NCBI GenBank assembly: GCA_011754105.1
Contig: JAAKDF010000001.1
Location: forward strand, 142,282 to 206,281
Length of the DNA stretch: 64,000 nt
Reading direction: 5' to 3'
Origin: Serratia symbiotica
Lineage (GTDB): Bacteria > Pseudomonadota > Gammaproteobacteria > Enterobacterales > Enterobacteriaceae
In this document: piece after piece, positions 1 through 12,550 of the stretch
How positions within the stretch are numbered: position 1 is the stretch's first letter
How the letters are laid out: each line of letters opens with the position of its first letter
Notes under the pieces: model-generated
Seen by the model: the letters and a program-made list of their open reading frames with translations, nothing else
What the model was told of the DNA's origin: nothing
The model's database searches: none
Position numbers and translations under genes: made by a program

Positions 1-75
1 TCGATCCGGCTCGTGTGTTAAGCGGGCAATAATCAAATTACAGGAAGAGAAGCTGCTCTATTTAGGAAGAAATGA

Positions 76-928
76 ATGCACACTTACGATAGGCTGTGTC
101 AGTTTCGCAAGAGTAAGCATGTGCTGCATCAGCGTTTTCGTTCACGTATTTTTATCGTGATATCATGGCGGTGGCCGAGCTGAAAAATCCGTTTGTGGTG
201 GTGTTGAGCGGGGATGGCATCTCAGCCGAATCTGGTATTCGTACTTTCCTCCAGTTAGATGGGCTGACAGCACAGAGTAGAGTACGTCGCAACGCCGGAA
301 GGTTATCAGAGCAATCCGGTATTAATGCAGGAGTTTTATAACGTGCGCCGCAGCCAAGCTACAGGGCGCAGAGGTTGCGCCCAACGCTGCACACCGCGCG
401 CTGGCATATCTGGAAGCGTGTATGGGCGAAAACTTCCTGCTGGTTACTCAGAATATCGATAACCTGGATGAACGCCCATGTAATAAGCGGGTGCTGCATA
501 TGCATGTCGAGTTGTTGAAGGTGTGCTGCACTCATTTAAGACAGGTGTTAGAATGGCCTGAAGATCTTAGCGTTGAGGATCTTTGCCACTGCTGCTATCT
601 ATCGGTAGCAGTGCGCCCTCATGCCGTTTGGTTTGGAGAAATGGCGCTGGGTATGCACGCAATCTATCAGGCGTTGGCTAAGGCTGATTTCTTTATCTCC
701 ATTGGTACCTCTAGGCATGTCTATCCGGCGACAAGCTTTGTATAAGAGGCACAATTAGCAGGGGTTTACACCATGGAATTAAACCTGGAATCCAGCCAGG
801 TGGAAAACCAGTTTAATGAAAAGCATTAAGGTCCAGCCAGCGAGGTGGTGCCGTACTTCATGCACAAATTCTTGGTGGGCAAAGTAGCGCTGGCAGATCG
901 GGATCTCCCTGAGAATCTATCCTATTAG
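76..928 (+). pseudogene. cobB: cobB, NAD-dependent sirtuin deacylase, broken
   Basis: Pieces of a CobB-type sirtuin are readable in several frames. They include the basic N-terminal extension, a degraded GAGISAESGIRTF-like NAD-binding stretch (about 205-255), the TQNIDNL motif and the HMH active-site region (about 440-520), a CHCC zinc-binding segment near 585, WFGEM and an IGTS motif. At least three frameshifts and stops separate the pieces, so no full-length enzyme can be made. The glycine after the catalytic His region (HMHGEL in the family) is Val here. The family removes acetyl and succinyl groups from lysines in the cytoplasm. The cobB-pot neighbourhood matches the usual enterobacterial order. 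Confidence 0.85.
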
Positions 929-1012
929 GCGTACATTGTTGCAGCCATTTTGGCCTAAGGCCGCACGCAACAACCGCAGCATACAAGGGAGTCCTTGAGG
1001 ATAGCGAGCACT
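920..1012. repeat. intergenic repeat, copy 1
   Basis: A stretch containing GTACATTGTTGCAGCCATTT, followed by CGCAGCATACAAGGGAGT and CTTGAGGATAGCGAGCAC. The second half resembles stretches near 26560-26625 and 33350-33385, and the first half resembles 39725-39757. The spacing and imperfect palindromy suggest a degenerate dispersed intergenic repeat of enterobacterial type. I do not recognise its formal name. Confidence 0.45.
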
Positions 1013-1208
1013 TCCTAGAGGGCCGAAATGGCGAAAAAACAGCCTGTTAAAATTGGTTCTTAGTTTGCTACTGATGCAGATCATTGTGCCTTTATTTGGC
1101 ACTCTTTTTCGCGCCCAACGGCAAGGCCTTGGCGTTTTATCGGCTAAGCAAGAGAATTAACCTAGATTAGAGGAATAAGGAGCAAAGTGATCACCCGGTC
1201 AAGGTAGT
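1013..1208. other. gap between cobB and potD
   Basis: No intact gene. From about 1028 the + strand reads MAKKQPVKI and then, in shifting frames, a hydrophobic run and an FAPNGKALGVLSAKQEN-like tail. This would fit the corpse of a small membrane protein that I cannot name. Confidence 0.25.
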
Positions 1209-2222
1209 TTATCGCCTGGCTTTTAATTTCTGGAAGTAGTTTTCGTACAGCCTGCTGGTACTATCGCCCACATCATTTTGCCATTAGCTGTTGTTGATCA
1301 CCGCTTCATCGGGGTACAGCGATTTGTTGTTAGCGACTTTAGGCGAGAGTAGCTTTTTTGCTGCCAGATTAGGTGTGGGGTAATCGATAGTTTCTGCTAG
1401 CTGTGCTTCAATTTCCGTCCGTAGCAGGAAATTGATCAGCTGTAGAGCCCCTGCAACATTATGTGTTTTTGATGGGATTGCTAGGATATGCATCCAGAAA
1501 ATACCGCCTTCCTTCGGCCAGACGACCTCCAACGGATTGCCCGCTTGGAGCGCTACGAACGCAGCACTGTTCCATACCATCACCAGATTTACTTCCCTTC
1601 TATAAATGTTATGTACTGGGTTATCGGAGTCAAAGGCCAGCATATTTGGCATTAGCTTATGCAACTCATGGTAGGCGGCTTCGATCTGTTTGGCATCCCT
1701 GGTGTTGCCTGAGTAGCCTAGCTTGCTCAGCGCTATTTGAAATATATCGCGCGCATCGTCGATCAGCAACAGGCGACCCTTATATTGTGGCTGCTAGAAA
1801 TCAGCCCAGGTGGTGATGGTGGTGGGAGGGATCGATCGCATCTGTATTGACGCCAATGGCTGTAGCGCTCCAGATAAAAGGCATTGAATAGTCATTGTCA
1901 GGATCGAAAGGTTTATTCAGCATGTTGGGGTTTAAATCCTTGAAGTGGCTGAGCTTGCTCTTGTCGATCTTTTTTAACATACCTTCCCTGCTCATCTTAG
2001 CGATAAAGTAGGTGGAAGGCACTACCAAATTGTAGGCGCTATCCTTGTAGGTTTTCAGATTGACGTACACGCTTTCATTGGCTTCGTAGACTTCTCAAGC
2101 AGTCACGGCGTAACGTATTCTGCCCATTTATAGAAGTACATCGTTTTGCTATCAGAGGCATTTACAGAGCTTAGGTTCAGCGCCATAATCCCGGATACCA
2201 ACAGGTTGGACTACTTTTTCAT
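1209..2222 (-). pseudogene. potD: potD, spermidine/putrescine periplasmic binding protein, broken
   Basis: The reading frame starts MKK at 2222 and hits a stop at codon 4, then another after the YVTP segment. The N-terminal lobe is open at 1801-2070 (KTYKDSAYNLVVPSTYF, FDPDNDYSMPF) and the C-terminal lobe at 1284-1769 (WPKEGGIFW, YPTPNLAAKKLLSPKVANN). The tail reads ENYFQKLKA and ends at 1209. A one-base slip near 1815-1835 turns the expected ST-rich turn into a short His run. PotD delivers polyamines to the PotABC ABC importer. It is the last gene of the potABCD order and every member is damaged here. Confidence 0.93.
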
Positions 2223-2505
2223 GCAGCATGTCCTTCAATAGTATTGAGTTTATCTGGTATGCGCCGCCACCTGTAACGGTGCGCTATACCACAGCAAGAT
2301 TGATTATAAGTGCCGGGACGTAGTGGATAAAATCGTTGCCACCGGGCTATATAATACTGGCGTACTTTTACTTGGTTTGCACGCCAACACAGCCGGATAT
2401 ACGAGCAATCAAAACCACTACAGGGCGCTACTCATCTGATGTTGGGGTGTCCGCAGCACGCAGAACGTTATCGGATTTTATGGCTGCGGTCACATGCATC
2501 ACCCA
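2223..2505. other. unexplained insert between potD and potC
   Basis: In enterobacteria potC and potD normally abut or overlap. Here about 280 bases separate them. No IS end, no repeat shared with the rest of the window and no recognisable protein was found in any frame. A fragment near 2325-2440 (+ strand) reads GLYNTGVLLLGLHANTAGYT before a stop, without a family I recognise. Confidence 0.4.
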
Positions 2506-3251
2506 TTAGCTTGCAATCACCAGCACTGAGAACAGCAGCAGGATGGTGGTCAGGGCGTTGACCTCCGGCGACACACCGACCTTCACCATCGAATAGATCT
2601 TCAGCGGTAAGATCTCATAGCCAGGGCAGGTAACGAACGCAGAGACTACTATTTCATTCATGGATAAGGTGAAGCTTAGCAGCCAGCCAGACGCTACTGC
2701 TTGCATCGCGCCAGCGGTAGGATAATATGGCGCATGATGGTGACTTCACCAGAACCGAGGTCGCGTGCTGCTTCGAGCATCTTCACGTTAAACACCTTCA
2801 GCCTGGAGTAGACGGTAACCACCACAAACGGCAGACAGAAGGTAATGTGTGAGAACAACATCGACCAGAAACCGAGCGAAATCCCCAGCAGCATAAACAG
2901 CACCAGCATGGAAATAGCCATCGCAATATCTAGCGACATCATCACCACAAATAGCATGCCGTTCAAAAATGATTTGCCGCGAAAAAGGTAACGATACAAC
3001 GCAACTGCAGCCAGCGTTCCTATCAGTGTAGCGAAAGTAGCGGACAGTACCGCCATAGTCAACGATTGACCCGCCGCTTATAGTAGGCTGTCGTTATTAA
3101 ATAAAATGCTGTACCAATGGGTGGTAAAATCCTGCCAACTGAAGCCAAAGCGCGAAGCGTTAAACGAGTTAACGATCAGGATAATGATCGGAAAATACAA
3201 ATAGGCGTAAACCATAGCCATGAACCCACCGAGCAGCAGACGCCTAATCAT
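2506..3251 (-). pseudogene. potC: potC, spermidine/putrescine permease subunit, broken
   Basis: The start MIRRLLLGGFMAMVYAYLY at 3251 matches PotC. An in-frame TAA near 3079 replaces the Gln of NNDSLLQAA. The ABC-permease loop EAARDLG is readable, and a frameshift near 2698 splits LPLA from the VASGWLLSFTLSMNE segment. Several transmembrane segments remain. The inner-membrane subunit would partner PotB and PotA. Confidence 0.93.
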
Positions 3252-3277
3252 ACCAGCTCCTCTTGCCTATTTATCAT

Positions 3278-4029
3278 TTAGGTGACCGAGTAATAAACCA
3301 GTAACAATAGCCCCATCGCCAGTGTTAACCAGATGCTGGTGGCCGCACCAAACGGCCAGTCGCGAATATTGAGAAACTGGCTTTTAATCACGTTACCGAT
3401 CATTAGCTTATTGGACCCCTCTCAGCAGACCCACCACGTAGAATACGCCCATGGCTGGCAGCAGCACCAGCAGGGAACCAGCTATGATGCTTGGCATAGT
3501 TAGCGGCACTATTATGCGGATAAAAGTCTGTAGCTTGTTGTCACCGAGATCGCGCGCTGCCTCCAGATAGGGCTTGTCCAGCTTTTTGATTCTGGAGTAA
3601 AGCGGCAGCACCATAAACAGCAACAAAATATACACCAGCCCAAGGATCACTGCCGCTGAGATATACATGATACGCAGCGGTTGGTCGATCAGCTCGATGC
3701 TTAGCAGTGCATCGTTGAGGTAGCCACGGGAACTGATACGGTAGGCAACGCCAAGATAAAGGCGGGGAACGGATAGCAGAGCGCGCCACGCAGCACAAGG
3801 TGGCAATCAGCGCCATATTTAACGAATGCAACAGCACCTGCATATACAGCAGATCGAATAGCAGACTGTAGTTGTTGAGTGTAAACACCTACTGCACCAG
3901 ATTAGCGTCGTCGCGGGTAAGAAAGCTGGTGCCAATAATCATCATATTCGGCAATAAGACGAAAAACAATAGCCAAGCTAACATGCTGACGATCACTGCA
4001 TTTTGGAATACTTTACGCGATTTCTTCAT
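3278..4029 (-). pseudogene. potB: potB, spermidine/putrescine permease subunit, broken
   Basis: Starts MKKSRKV at 4029 and reads through FVLLPNMMIIGTSFLTRDDA before an in-frame stop near 3893. Downstream pieces are in alternating frames: LLHSLNMALIATLCC at 3541-3888, and the permease motif EAARDLGDNKLQTFIRI in 3408-3806. A further shift near 3412 precedes IGNVIKSQFLNIRDWPFGAA. At least three lesions. Confidence 0.93.
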
Positions 4030-4775
4030 TAGCCAGCACTACCTCCCAGCTTTCGATCTAAATCACTGCCACCTTTTAGTTCAGTGAGCCGTTGACATCC
4101 GGATTGTCTCCGTTAAAGAAGTAGCTGACTATTACCATCTTGCCGCTCTCCAGATTGACCACTGATTCCAGCTTCATACCTTTGTAGTTGTACTCATATA
4201 CATAGCCGATCATACCATTCGGCAGCTTCGCTGCCTCTACTTGTAGGTCTTCTAGGCGCAGCAATACCTTCCAGCCGCTAGCCTGCTTCGCACGGCAGTT
4301 CGGTATAGATGTCGCACTCGCGACCTTCGACATCACCACGTATCCGCAGTGGATCAAGGCGCTGCAATACCACGGCGTCAAAGGTGTTGATCTCGCCGAT
4401 AAAGCGCGCGCCGAACAGGTTCTTTGGCTCCTCGTAAATTTATCGCGGTGTGCCGTCCTGCTTAATGCGGATGTCACGCATCACCACCATGCGTTCTGAC
4501 AGGGTCAGCGCCTCTTATTAATCATGGGTGACGAGCACGAAGGTTATGCCCAGTTTTCACTGTAGTGCCTTCAGTTCGATTTGCATTAGCTTTCGTAGTT
4601 TGTAGTCTAGCGATGATAGCGACTCATCCAACATTAGCAACTTCAGTTTATTGACCACGGCACGGGCGGTAGCAACCTGCTGCTGCTAACCACCGGAAAG
4701 CTGTGCTGGACGGCGCTGGGCGAACTTATCTAATTGCACCATGCGTAGTTCCTCTTCAGTGTCGCTTGTTTCATC
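4013..4775 (-). pseudogene. potA: potA, polyamine ABC-transporter ATPase, 5'-truncated and broken
   Basis: The remaining part starts near EEELRMVQLDKFAQRRP and carries the ABC signature LSGG (followed by a stop in place of Gln), Walker B LLMLDES, the VTHD switch and the C-terminal TOBE-like domain ([18 protein letters not shown]). Residues 1 to about 125, including Walker A, are gone. The 5' edge runs directly into the 3' part of pepT, a divergent neighbour in relatives. One deletion therefore removed both 5' ends and the operon promoter. The 3' end overlaps potB. Confidence 0.92.
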
Positions 4776-4789
4776 ATGATGCGAAAAAT

Positions 4790-4985
4790 AATCTCAGCAA
4801 TGCTAGCTTTATCGAACCGAGGGTAAAGCCGATCTGTATTGGCACCAATCTAACCCAGCTGTCATTCTGTCGTGTCCAAATTTGTTTATCGGCGGTTACA
4901 AGTGCCACTGTTTAGCACTTGTGGGCATGGAACACGCAGTGGCAGTAATCATTACCGCAGAGCGGGAAAATAGATTTATATCCTA
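4790..4985 (+). pseudogene. pepT: pepT, tripeptidase T, 3' scrap
   Basis: Two frames carry the C-terminus of PepT: IEPRVKPICIGTNLTQLSF (family IEPELKPIRGGTDGAQLSF), then CPNLFIGGYKCH and GMEHAVAVII (family GMEKAVQVI). The rest of the roughly 400-residue zinc aminopeptidase is missing. Its position between potA and roxA fits the normal order. Confidence 0.75.
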
Positions 4986-5046
4986 TAAAAGCACCTACGG
5001 CACTCCCCTGAAAGCTGACAGTGCCGCCACCTTCTCAGCGCTAGGA

Positions 5047-5419
5047 TCAGTGGGTGAAATACCAATATCCGCTGTTTACCAACATGGCCAGCAGCACTAT
5101 AAATGACGGTTCGTCCACAACACTAAATTTATGGCAAAATGCATCTACTGCAGGCAAGTGCTCGGTGTCAATCACTTCACCATTGATAAAACATTGACCG
5201 CCTATACGCAGTCCACGCATGGCACCTAATAGCTGAAGCGATTCACCTTGTTGCAGCAATTGGCAAATTTCACTGATTTAATAGGGTGACTCTAGCGGAG
5301 TTATATCCAACTCGTGGCGTGACTGAGAGATAAACTCGCCTAACTATTGCTGAAAGTGTTGCGGTTGCTGCACTAGCTCCAGCATCATTTACGGCACGGT
5401 ATCGAATAAATGCGGCACC
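5047..5419 (-). pseudogene. roxA: roxA (ycfD), ribosomal protein L16 arginine hydroxylase, 3' fragment
   Basis: The C-terminal ~120 residues are readable: LELVQQPQHFQQ, a stop, GEFISQSRHELDI, a stop, then GLRIGGQCFINGEVID and LLAMLVNSGYWYFTH at the end. The JmjC catalytic core that would lie upstream is absent because the gene is cut at 5420 by an IS copy. The product would hydroxylate an Arg of L16, so the function is lost. Confidence 0.88.
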
Positions 5420-6387
5420 GGCGTTGTTGAATAAATTTGATTTGGAATAAAGAGTCCCCTGAATGTGCATCTTTCAGGCAACGAGTACACTTTCTAGCAT
5501 ACCGGCGAGCGTCATCTTGTTTAATGCACAGCATGGCCATAGCCTCTGCAACTTGCTCATCATAATCTCACAGGGGACAGGCAACCACCAAGTCGGTGGT
5601 TGCCTGTCATACTTTCCCTACGTCTATTGTCTCCTTTAAGCCGCTAGTTCGCTACCGCTTGATTTCGGTCTGCATAGTCTGCCGACCAATAACGGGCTCC
5701 ACTTCTGGGCAGTATTAAAGCACTGATCTTCTTGCGCCTTAACTTATCATGACTCACTCGCCTATCATAAGCCTCATCCGCAGAGGAGACTTTAATTTTA
5801 CGGTAAGTCTGGCGGATGAGGCCTGGGAAGGCTTCCTTATCAATGACCTTGCTTAAGGAAAGGTCAGCATAGATGACCTTATGTGTTTCTATATCTACGG
5901 CCAAATGCAGTTTTGCCAGAGCCGTCGTTTCCCCTGACCGTGTTTTATAACAAGGTGCGAAATTTCACCCGGCATTGGAGTTTTAAATGGGACATTGACA
6001 GACTTCGCCTGCTTATTGATGCAGGTGTAGTCCTGGCAGTGCAACGGCACTTTCATCAGTATGAAAATGGAGTCGACGAAGCCCTGGAGGGAGCGAAGTG
6101 TCAGACTGAAAATCCTTTTCAGCATCAATACGCTGGTCATTGCCATGCCATATTGGAATAATGTTGTAGGCGATCACGCAGAGAAGGTTTTGCTTCGCAG
6201 TACTAGGCGTGAAGTGCCGTTTCATCGACCTAGAAAGTGAGTGAACCCCGAGTGATAAGGGCGTTGTTGTAAGCCTTTCAGTTGGTGATCTTGAACTTTT
6301 GCTTAGCCACGAAATGTCGCTATTTTAACAGAATGAGAGTCATCTGATCCTCGTGCCGGCAAAATGTTCGATTTATTCAACAATGCC
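5420..6387 (-). mobile_element. IS5/IS903-type element, copy 1 (decayed)
   Basis: About 968 bp bounded by inverted ends GGCGTTGTTGAATAAAT (left) and ATTTATTCAACAATGCC (right). The transposase is on the minus strand in broken frames: FKITN near 6290, LMLKRIFSLTLRSLQGFVDS, RRLWQN, ADLSLSKVIDKEAFPGLI, and ILPRSGARYWSADYADRNQA. These match the DDE transposase of the IS903 group. Flanking 9-mers (TGCGGCACC and CCTGCCAGC) differ, so there is no target duplication. The left flank is roxA and the right flank phoP, which makes this a recombination junction rather than a simple insertion. Confidence 0.9.
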
Positions 6388-6645
6388 CCTGCCAGCTTTC
6401 GCGCGCGTTCAGAAGCAGAATCGGCAATTTCATTTAGTGAGCTCTCCTGCGTCTGATTAGGCTAAGGCCGTCTTCGCTTGGCAGTCCAAGATCGACAATG
6501 GTAATATCCGGCGCATACTTCTTGCAGGAAGTATGCGTCTTCTTTTGCGTCTTAAGCAGCATCAATCTCATGAACTCATTTCACGCATCTGAACAGAAAG
6601 GTGGTGGCTTAATAAACCATTATCTTCGACAACCAGTATTTGCAT
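6388..6645 (-). pseudogene. phoP: phoP, response regulator, truncated by IS
   Basis: Begins MQILVVEDNGLLSHHL at 6645. In-frame stops occur by codon 25, then DLGLPSEDGL-like and LPILLLNARESWQ segments appear in other frames. The last matches the receiver-domain region around residues 80-93. Everything after that, including the DNA-binding domain, is replaced by the IS. phoQ, which should follow, is completely absent. Confidence 0.9.
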
Positions 6646-6907
6646 GATGAACTCCTATAGATATGCTGGTAAATAGGTTTGGCACCCATGTTATAAACGG
6701 TAACACGCTTTCTGCCGAACGCGCACGGTCACCCTATCCAATTATCGTCAACGGCGGATAAACGCTAAATAAACAGTTCTGGTGTAAAGTTTAATGAAAC
6801 ATAAACCCAGCGTTTCTACCAAAGAGGTATTTGAGAGCAGGATTTTTGCAGATAGTCAATGGATGACGGGCATGACTGAAGTATAGGGCAAGTTGAACTA
6901 TCGGCAT

Positions 6908-6944
6908 AAATTATCCGGAAACAAACAAGGTTTCCGGATAATTT
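6908..6944 (-). terminator. hairpin downstream of purB
   Basis: A 15-bp perfect stem AAATTATCCGGAAAC / GTTTCCGGATAATTT with a loop of about 6-7 nt. It lies 45 bases past the purB stop on the minus strand. It is probably the terminator of the mnmA-hflD-purB run, although no strong U-tract follows. Confidence 0.55.
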
Positions 6945-6988
6945 CACTGCTACTGATTACAACTTATATTAGCTCGGTAGTTACCTTT

Positions 6989-9014
<2,026 letters not shown>

Positions 9015-9363
9015 GGCTATTCCTGTAAATACGGTTAATGGTACATGGCTTACTCTATAAAATTATTTGTATCGAAATGGTAACGGCAGTTGCTACAGAT
9101 CGGTAATGATAGGCCATGGCTGTAACAATAACGATGTACAACAAGTTTTACAGATCATGCCACAAAATCAGCGTTAAACCCAGTGCCTAGTACGCCGACG
9201 CTAAGGCAGAGCTGCTGTGTGACGTGGAACAGCACAAAAAGAGACGGCATGATTCTCTGGCGGGGGACACAGGCATATTATAGTGATCAGTTCTTCTCAC
9301 ACTGATTATATCGGAACTAAAAGCTTGCGCATAATTGGGTAATTAAACATTTTAAATAAAGTC
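9015..9363. other. expanded hflD-mnmA spacer
   Basis: Relatives have only a few tens of bases between mnmA and hflD. Here there are about 390. I see no IS end and no recognisable gene. A short + strand frame near 9195-9260 is open but matches nothing I know. A terminator hairpin lies at the mnmA-proximal end. Confidence 0.4.
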
Positions 9364-9396
9364 GGTCAGGGGCTGCGGTGATTGCAGCACCTGACC
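9364..9396 (-). terminator. terminator after mnmA
   Basis: Inverted repeat GGTCAGGGGCTGC / GCAGCACCTGACC with a 7-base loop, immediately after the mnmA stop. On the minus strand it is followed by GACTTTATTTAAAA, a weak T-rich tract. It implies that hflD-purB is now transcribed separately from mnmA, at least in part. Confidence 0.6.
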
Positions 9397-9401
9397 CTGT
9401 T

Positions 9402-10502
9402 TTACGTCAGACATTGTTCGATAATGCCGCCTCCAATGCAGATTTCTCCCTGATAGAACACGGCAGATTGGCCTGGAGTCACGGCAGCTACCTGCTCGTC
9501 GAATCGCACTTCGATAAGCTGATCTTCAAGTGGTATAACGTGGCAAAGAATGTCCTGCTGGCGATAGCGGGTTTTCACCGTGCAACGGAAAGGCTCACTG
9601 CGCGGAATGCGATCAACCCAATGCAGTTGTTGCGCGATTAGGCCAGCGGACATCAAACGCCGGTGATAATGCCCCTGCGCGACGACCAGCATATTGTTGG
9701 CTACATCTTTGTCGACCACGTACCACGGCTCCTCGCTGCTGTCTTTCATGCCACCGATACCTAGCCCTTTGCGCTGGCCCAGGGTATGATACATTAGCCC
9801 CTGGTGCTTGCCGACGGTCTGGCCATCAACGCTGACGATTAAGCCTGGCTGAGCGGGCAGATAACGCCCTAGAAAGTCGCGGAACTTGCGCTTACCAATA
9901 AAGCAAATACCGGTAGAGTCCTTCTTCTTGGCAGTGATCAACGCTAATTGCTCGGCGATGCGGCGCACTTGTGGTTTTTCCAGTTCGCCAACCGGGAACA
10001 GGCTTTGCGCCACCTGCTCGTGGCTCATAGTGTACACAAAGTAACTTTGGTCTTTGTTACTGTCGATACCGCGCAGCAGGCGGCATTTACCGTCTACATC
10101 CTGGCGGCGCACGTAGTGGCCGGTGGCAATAAAGTCAGCGCCTAGATCTTCTACGGCGAATTCCAGGAAGGCTTTAAATTTGATCTCTTTATTACACAAA
10201 ATATCTGGGTTAGGTGTGCGACCTGCTTGGTACTCTTCGAGGAACAGTTTAAACACGTTGTCCCAGTATTCCGCTGCGAAGTTCACCGTATGCAGCTTGA
10301 TACCCAGCTTGTCACAGACCGCTTGCGCATCAGCTAAATCAGCCGCTGCTGAGCAGTATTCTTCATCATCGTCCTCTTCCCAATTTTTCATAAACAGCCC
10401 AGCGACCTCATAGCCCTGTTGCTGTAACAAATAGGCAGTAACGGAAGAATCGACGCCGCCGGAGATGCCGACGATGACTTTTTTCTGGCTGTTGTCTGAC
10501 AT
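9402..10502 (-). CDS. mnmA: mnmA, tRNA-specific 2-thiouridylase
   Basis: Adds sulfur to U34 of Lys, Glu and Gln tRNAs using a persulfide relay. The 366-residue product starts [20 protein letters not shown] with the PP-loop (SGGVDSS). It then has [13 protein letters not shown] (first catalytic Cys) and [15 protein letters not shown] (second catalytic Cys). The C-terminal beta-barrel ends [10 protein letters not shown]. Length and motifs are normal, so the gene is intact. It is upstream of hflD-purB as in relatives. Confidence 0.97.
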   Translation of the reverse strand: MSDNSQKKVIVGISGGVDSSVTAYLLQQQGYEVAGLFMKNWEEDDDEEYCSAAADLADAQAVCDKLGIKLHTVNFAAEYWDNVFKLFLEEYQAGRTPNPDILCNKEIKFKAFLEFAVEDLGADFIATGHYVRRQDVDGKCRLLRGIDSNKDQSYFVYTMSHEQVAQSLFPVGELEKPQVRRIAEQLALITAKKKDSTGICFIGKRKFRDFLGRYLPAQPGLIVSVDGQTVGKHQGLMYHTLGQRKGLGIGGMKDSSEEPWYVVDKDVANNMLVVAQGHYHRRLMSAGLIAQQLHWVDRIPRSEPFRCTVKTRYRQQDILCHVIPLEDQLIEVRFDEQVAAVTPGQSAVFYQGEICIGGGIIEQCLT

Positions 10503-10572
10503 AGGGGCTCATGAACCGGCAGATAAAAAAAGCACGTTATTCTATCACATCGGGCATGTGGACGCACGGCTC

Positions 10573-10901
10573 TTATAGGGAATCAAAATTTTCCCATTCA
10601 CCGGGTTGCAGCTCACCTAATGAAAGATTGCCAAAATTGTAGCGAATTAGGCGCAGGGTAGGTAAACTAATATGTGCCGTGATGCGTCGTATTTGATGGT
10701 TTCGGACTTCGAACAGGGTCATTTTCAGCCAAGTAGTGGAGATTGATTTATGTTCGCAGATCGGTGGGATTACGCAGCCATAGCCATTGCGGTTCGTTTA
10801 CCTATTCTACTATACCAGGCAAGGTGGGGCAATCTTTTAAGGTGACGCCGCGGCGCAACGGTGCCAGATCGTGATTTTGCGGCACGCCTTCTACACGAAG
10901 T
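10573..10901 (-). pseudogene. rluE: rluE, 23S rRNA pseudouridine synthase, 3' fragment
   Basis: The C-terminal third of RluE is readable: LAPLRRGVTLKDCPTLP, a stop, [10 protein letters not shown], a frameshift, [16 protein letters not shown] and [18 protein letters not shown]. It ends in GEWENFDSL and a stop at 10573. The 5' catalytic part was replaced by the IS fragment at 10902. Its position next to mnmA fits the usual order. Confidence 0.85.
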
Positions 10902-11250
10902 GGCGTTGTTAAATAAGTCGGAGTTAGAATAAAGAGTCCCCTGAATGGGCATCTTTTAGACAACGCGTAGAATTTCTCGCATATCGGCGAGCGGCATCTT
11001 GTTTAATATAGAGATCATGGTTATAGCCTCTGCAACTTGCTCATCATAATTATCTCGTAGCGACGACAGGTGACCAACAAATAGCTGTTTTACTCTGTAC
11101 ATCGCCGTTTCGGCTATCTAACGTCATTGGTAGCATGTCATACTTTTCCACCGTGTGTTATCTCCGGTAAGGCGCTGGTTAGACACCGCTTGATTTGGGT
11201 CTGCATAGTCTACTGACCAATAACGGGCTACGCTTCTGGGCGGTAGTAGC
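10902..11250 (-). mobile_element. IS5/IS903-type element, copy 2 (one end only)
   Basis: Starts with the end GGCGTTGTTAAATAAGT and carries the 3' third of the transposase in reverse (tail near 10985-11040, PPRSGA-like segment near 11230). Similarity to the other copies stops at about 11250, inside the transposase, so the other end is lost. It marks the join between the rluE and usg regions. Confidence 0.85.
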
Positions 11251-11500
11251 AGGCTTTCGAATATGCAGCAAGGCGCGGGTTACGAGGTTTGCTGCGCCAA
11301 ACAAACGTTACGTCAAATGCCCACAGATCTACTTGCCGCGCCCGAAAAGTAGCTATTCCGCATTATTGAGCTTAAACTCTCCACTCCGCTTTATTACCAG
11401 CTTTTAAAGCAATCATGGGGCCACAATAAATAGCTGGACACAGCCAAGAGTCAGCGGCAAAGATTATAGGGCGGTGACAACACAACTCATTTGCTTTTAA
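11251..11500. other. unidentified segment before usg
   Basis: pdxB would be expected here in relatives but is not recognisable. The + strand contains open pieces (AGYEVCCAKQTLRQMPTDLL; KLSTPLYYQLLKQSWGHN) from about 11262 to 11430 that look like an eroded gene. I cannot name it. Confidence 0.35.
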
Positions 11501-12550
11501 ATGCAATACTCAGGAAAAAACCCAATATCTGATGTCTGTAACATCGCTCAGCTTGGCGCTATTGGCGCGGTGGATGAAGTGTTATTGGAATTGTTGCAAG
11601 AACGCCAATTTCCGGTAGGTAAGCTTCATCCCTTGACAAGTGTTAGTAGCGCCGCCGCGATCGGGCGCTTCAACGGTAAGTCCATTCTGGTGCAAAACGT
11701 GGAGAAGTTCGATTGGTCGCAGGCACAGCTAGCGTTCTTTGTCGCCGGTAGATAATCCTCGGCCCCGCTATGAGCAAGAGGCTACCAATACCAATATATG
11801 CTGTTTGGTAATCGACACCAGCGGCCTATTCGCTTTGTAGCCGGGCTTACCGCTGGTGGTGCCAGGCGTCAACCAGTAAGTGTTGTCTGAATATCATAAC
11901 CGCAATATCTTTGCCATCGCAGATAGCATCGGTCAGTCAATTGCTGACGGCTATCACACCACTAACCGAACAAGCGGGAATTTCGCGCCTACACGTGATA
12001 ACATTGATGTCGTCCTCGGTGCACGACAAAGTGGAAGTAGATGATCTGGCTTATTAGAGCACGCGTTTGCGTAACGGTATTCCGGACGAACCTAACGTGT
12101 TAGCCAAAAAATTGGCGTTTAATCTGTTGCCACTCCTGGCTGTAACTGATGAACAAGTCAGCATGCGCGAAGAACGCTTAATCGTAGATTAGGTGCGCAA
12201 AGTGTTGGGGGATGTGAGATTGCAGATCTTGGTGAGTTGCGTTCAGGCTCCGTTATTTTACGGCCATGCGCAGGTGATGCATCTGGAAGCAATACGCCCA
12301 ATTTCCGCAGAAGAAGCGCGCAGTGAGTTGCAGCAAAACGAAGACATTCAACTGAGTGAGGAAGATAATTATCCGACTCAAGTGACCGAAGCATCCGGCA
12401 GATATGCGTTAAGGATTGGTTGCCGGCGTAAGGATCACGGTATTCCAGCGCTGTTACAATTCTGGTCGGTAGCGGGGCAATGTGCGTTTCGTCGTGGCGT
12501 TGATGGCTATCGAAACTGCAGAACGTCTGGTGCAGGAGAAGATGTCCTGA
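11501..12550 (+). pseudogene. usg: usg, aspartate-semialdehyde dehydrogenase-like protein, broken
   Basis: Segments of the Usg protein appear in changing frames: AQLGAIGAVDEVLLELLQER, FDWSQAQLAFFVAG, GRQ-like and AFNMLPLL-like segments near 12100, [12 protein letters not shown] and [11 protein letters not shown], and [10 protein letters not shown] at the end. Several frameshifts and stops lie in the middle. Usg resembles Asd but its role is uncertain. The last part is open and in frame with truA, and the stop TGA overlaps the truA ATG. Confidence 0.88.

Noticed and set aside
1..75. nagK 3' end at the window start
   Set aside because: Expected from synteny, but no convincing match in any frame.
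1801..1840. Run of five His in the potD region, looking like a metal-binding tract
   Set aside because: It is a frameshift product. In the neighbouring frame the same bases read D-P-S-T-T-I-T-T-W-A-D, the expected PotD sequence.
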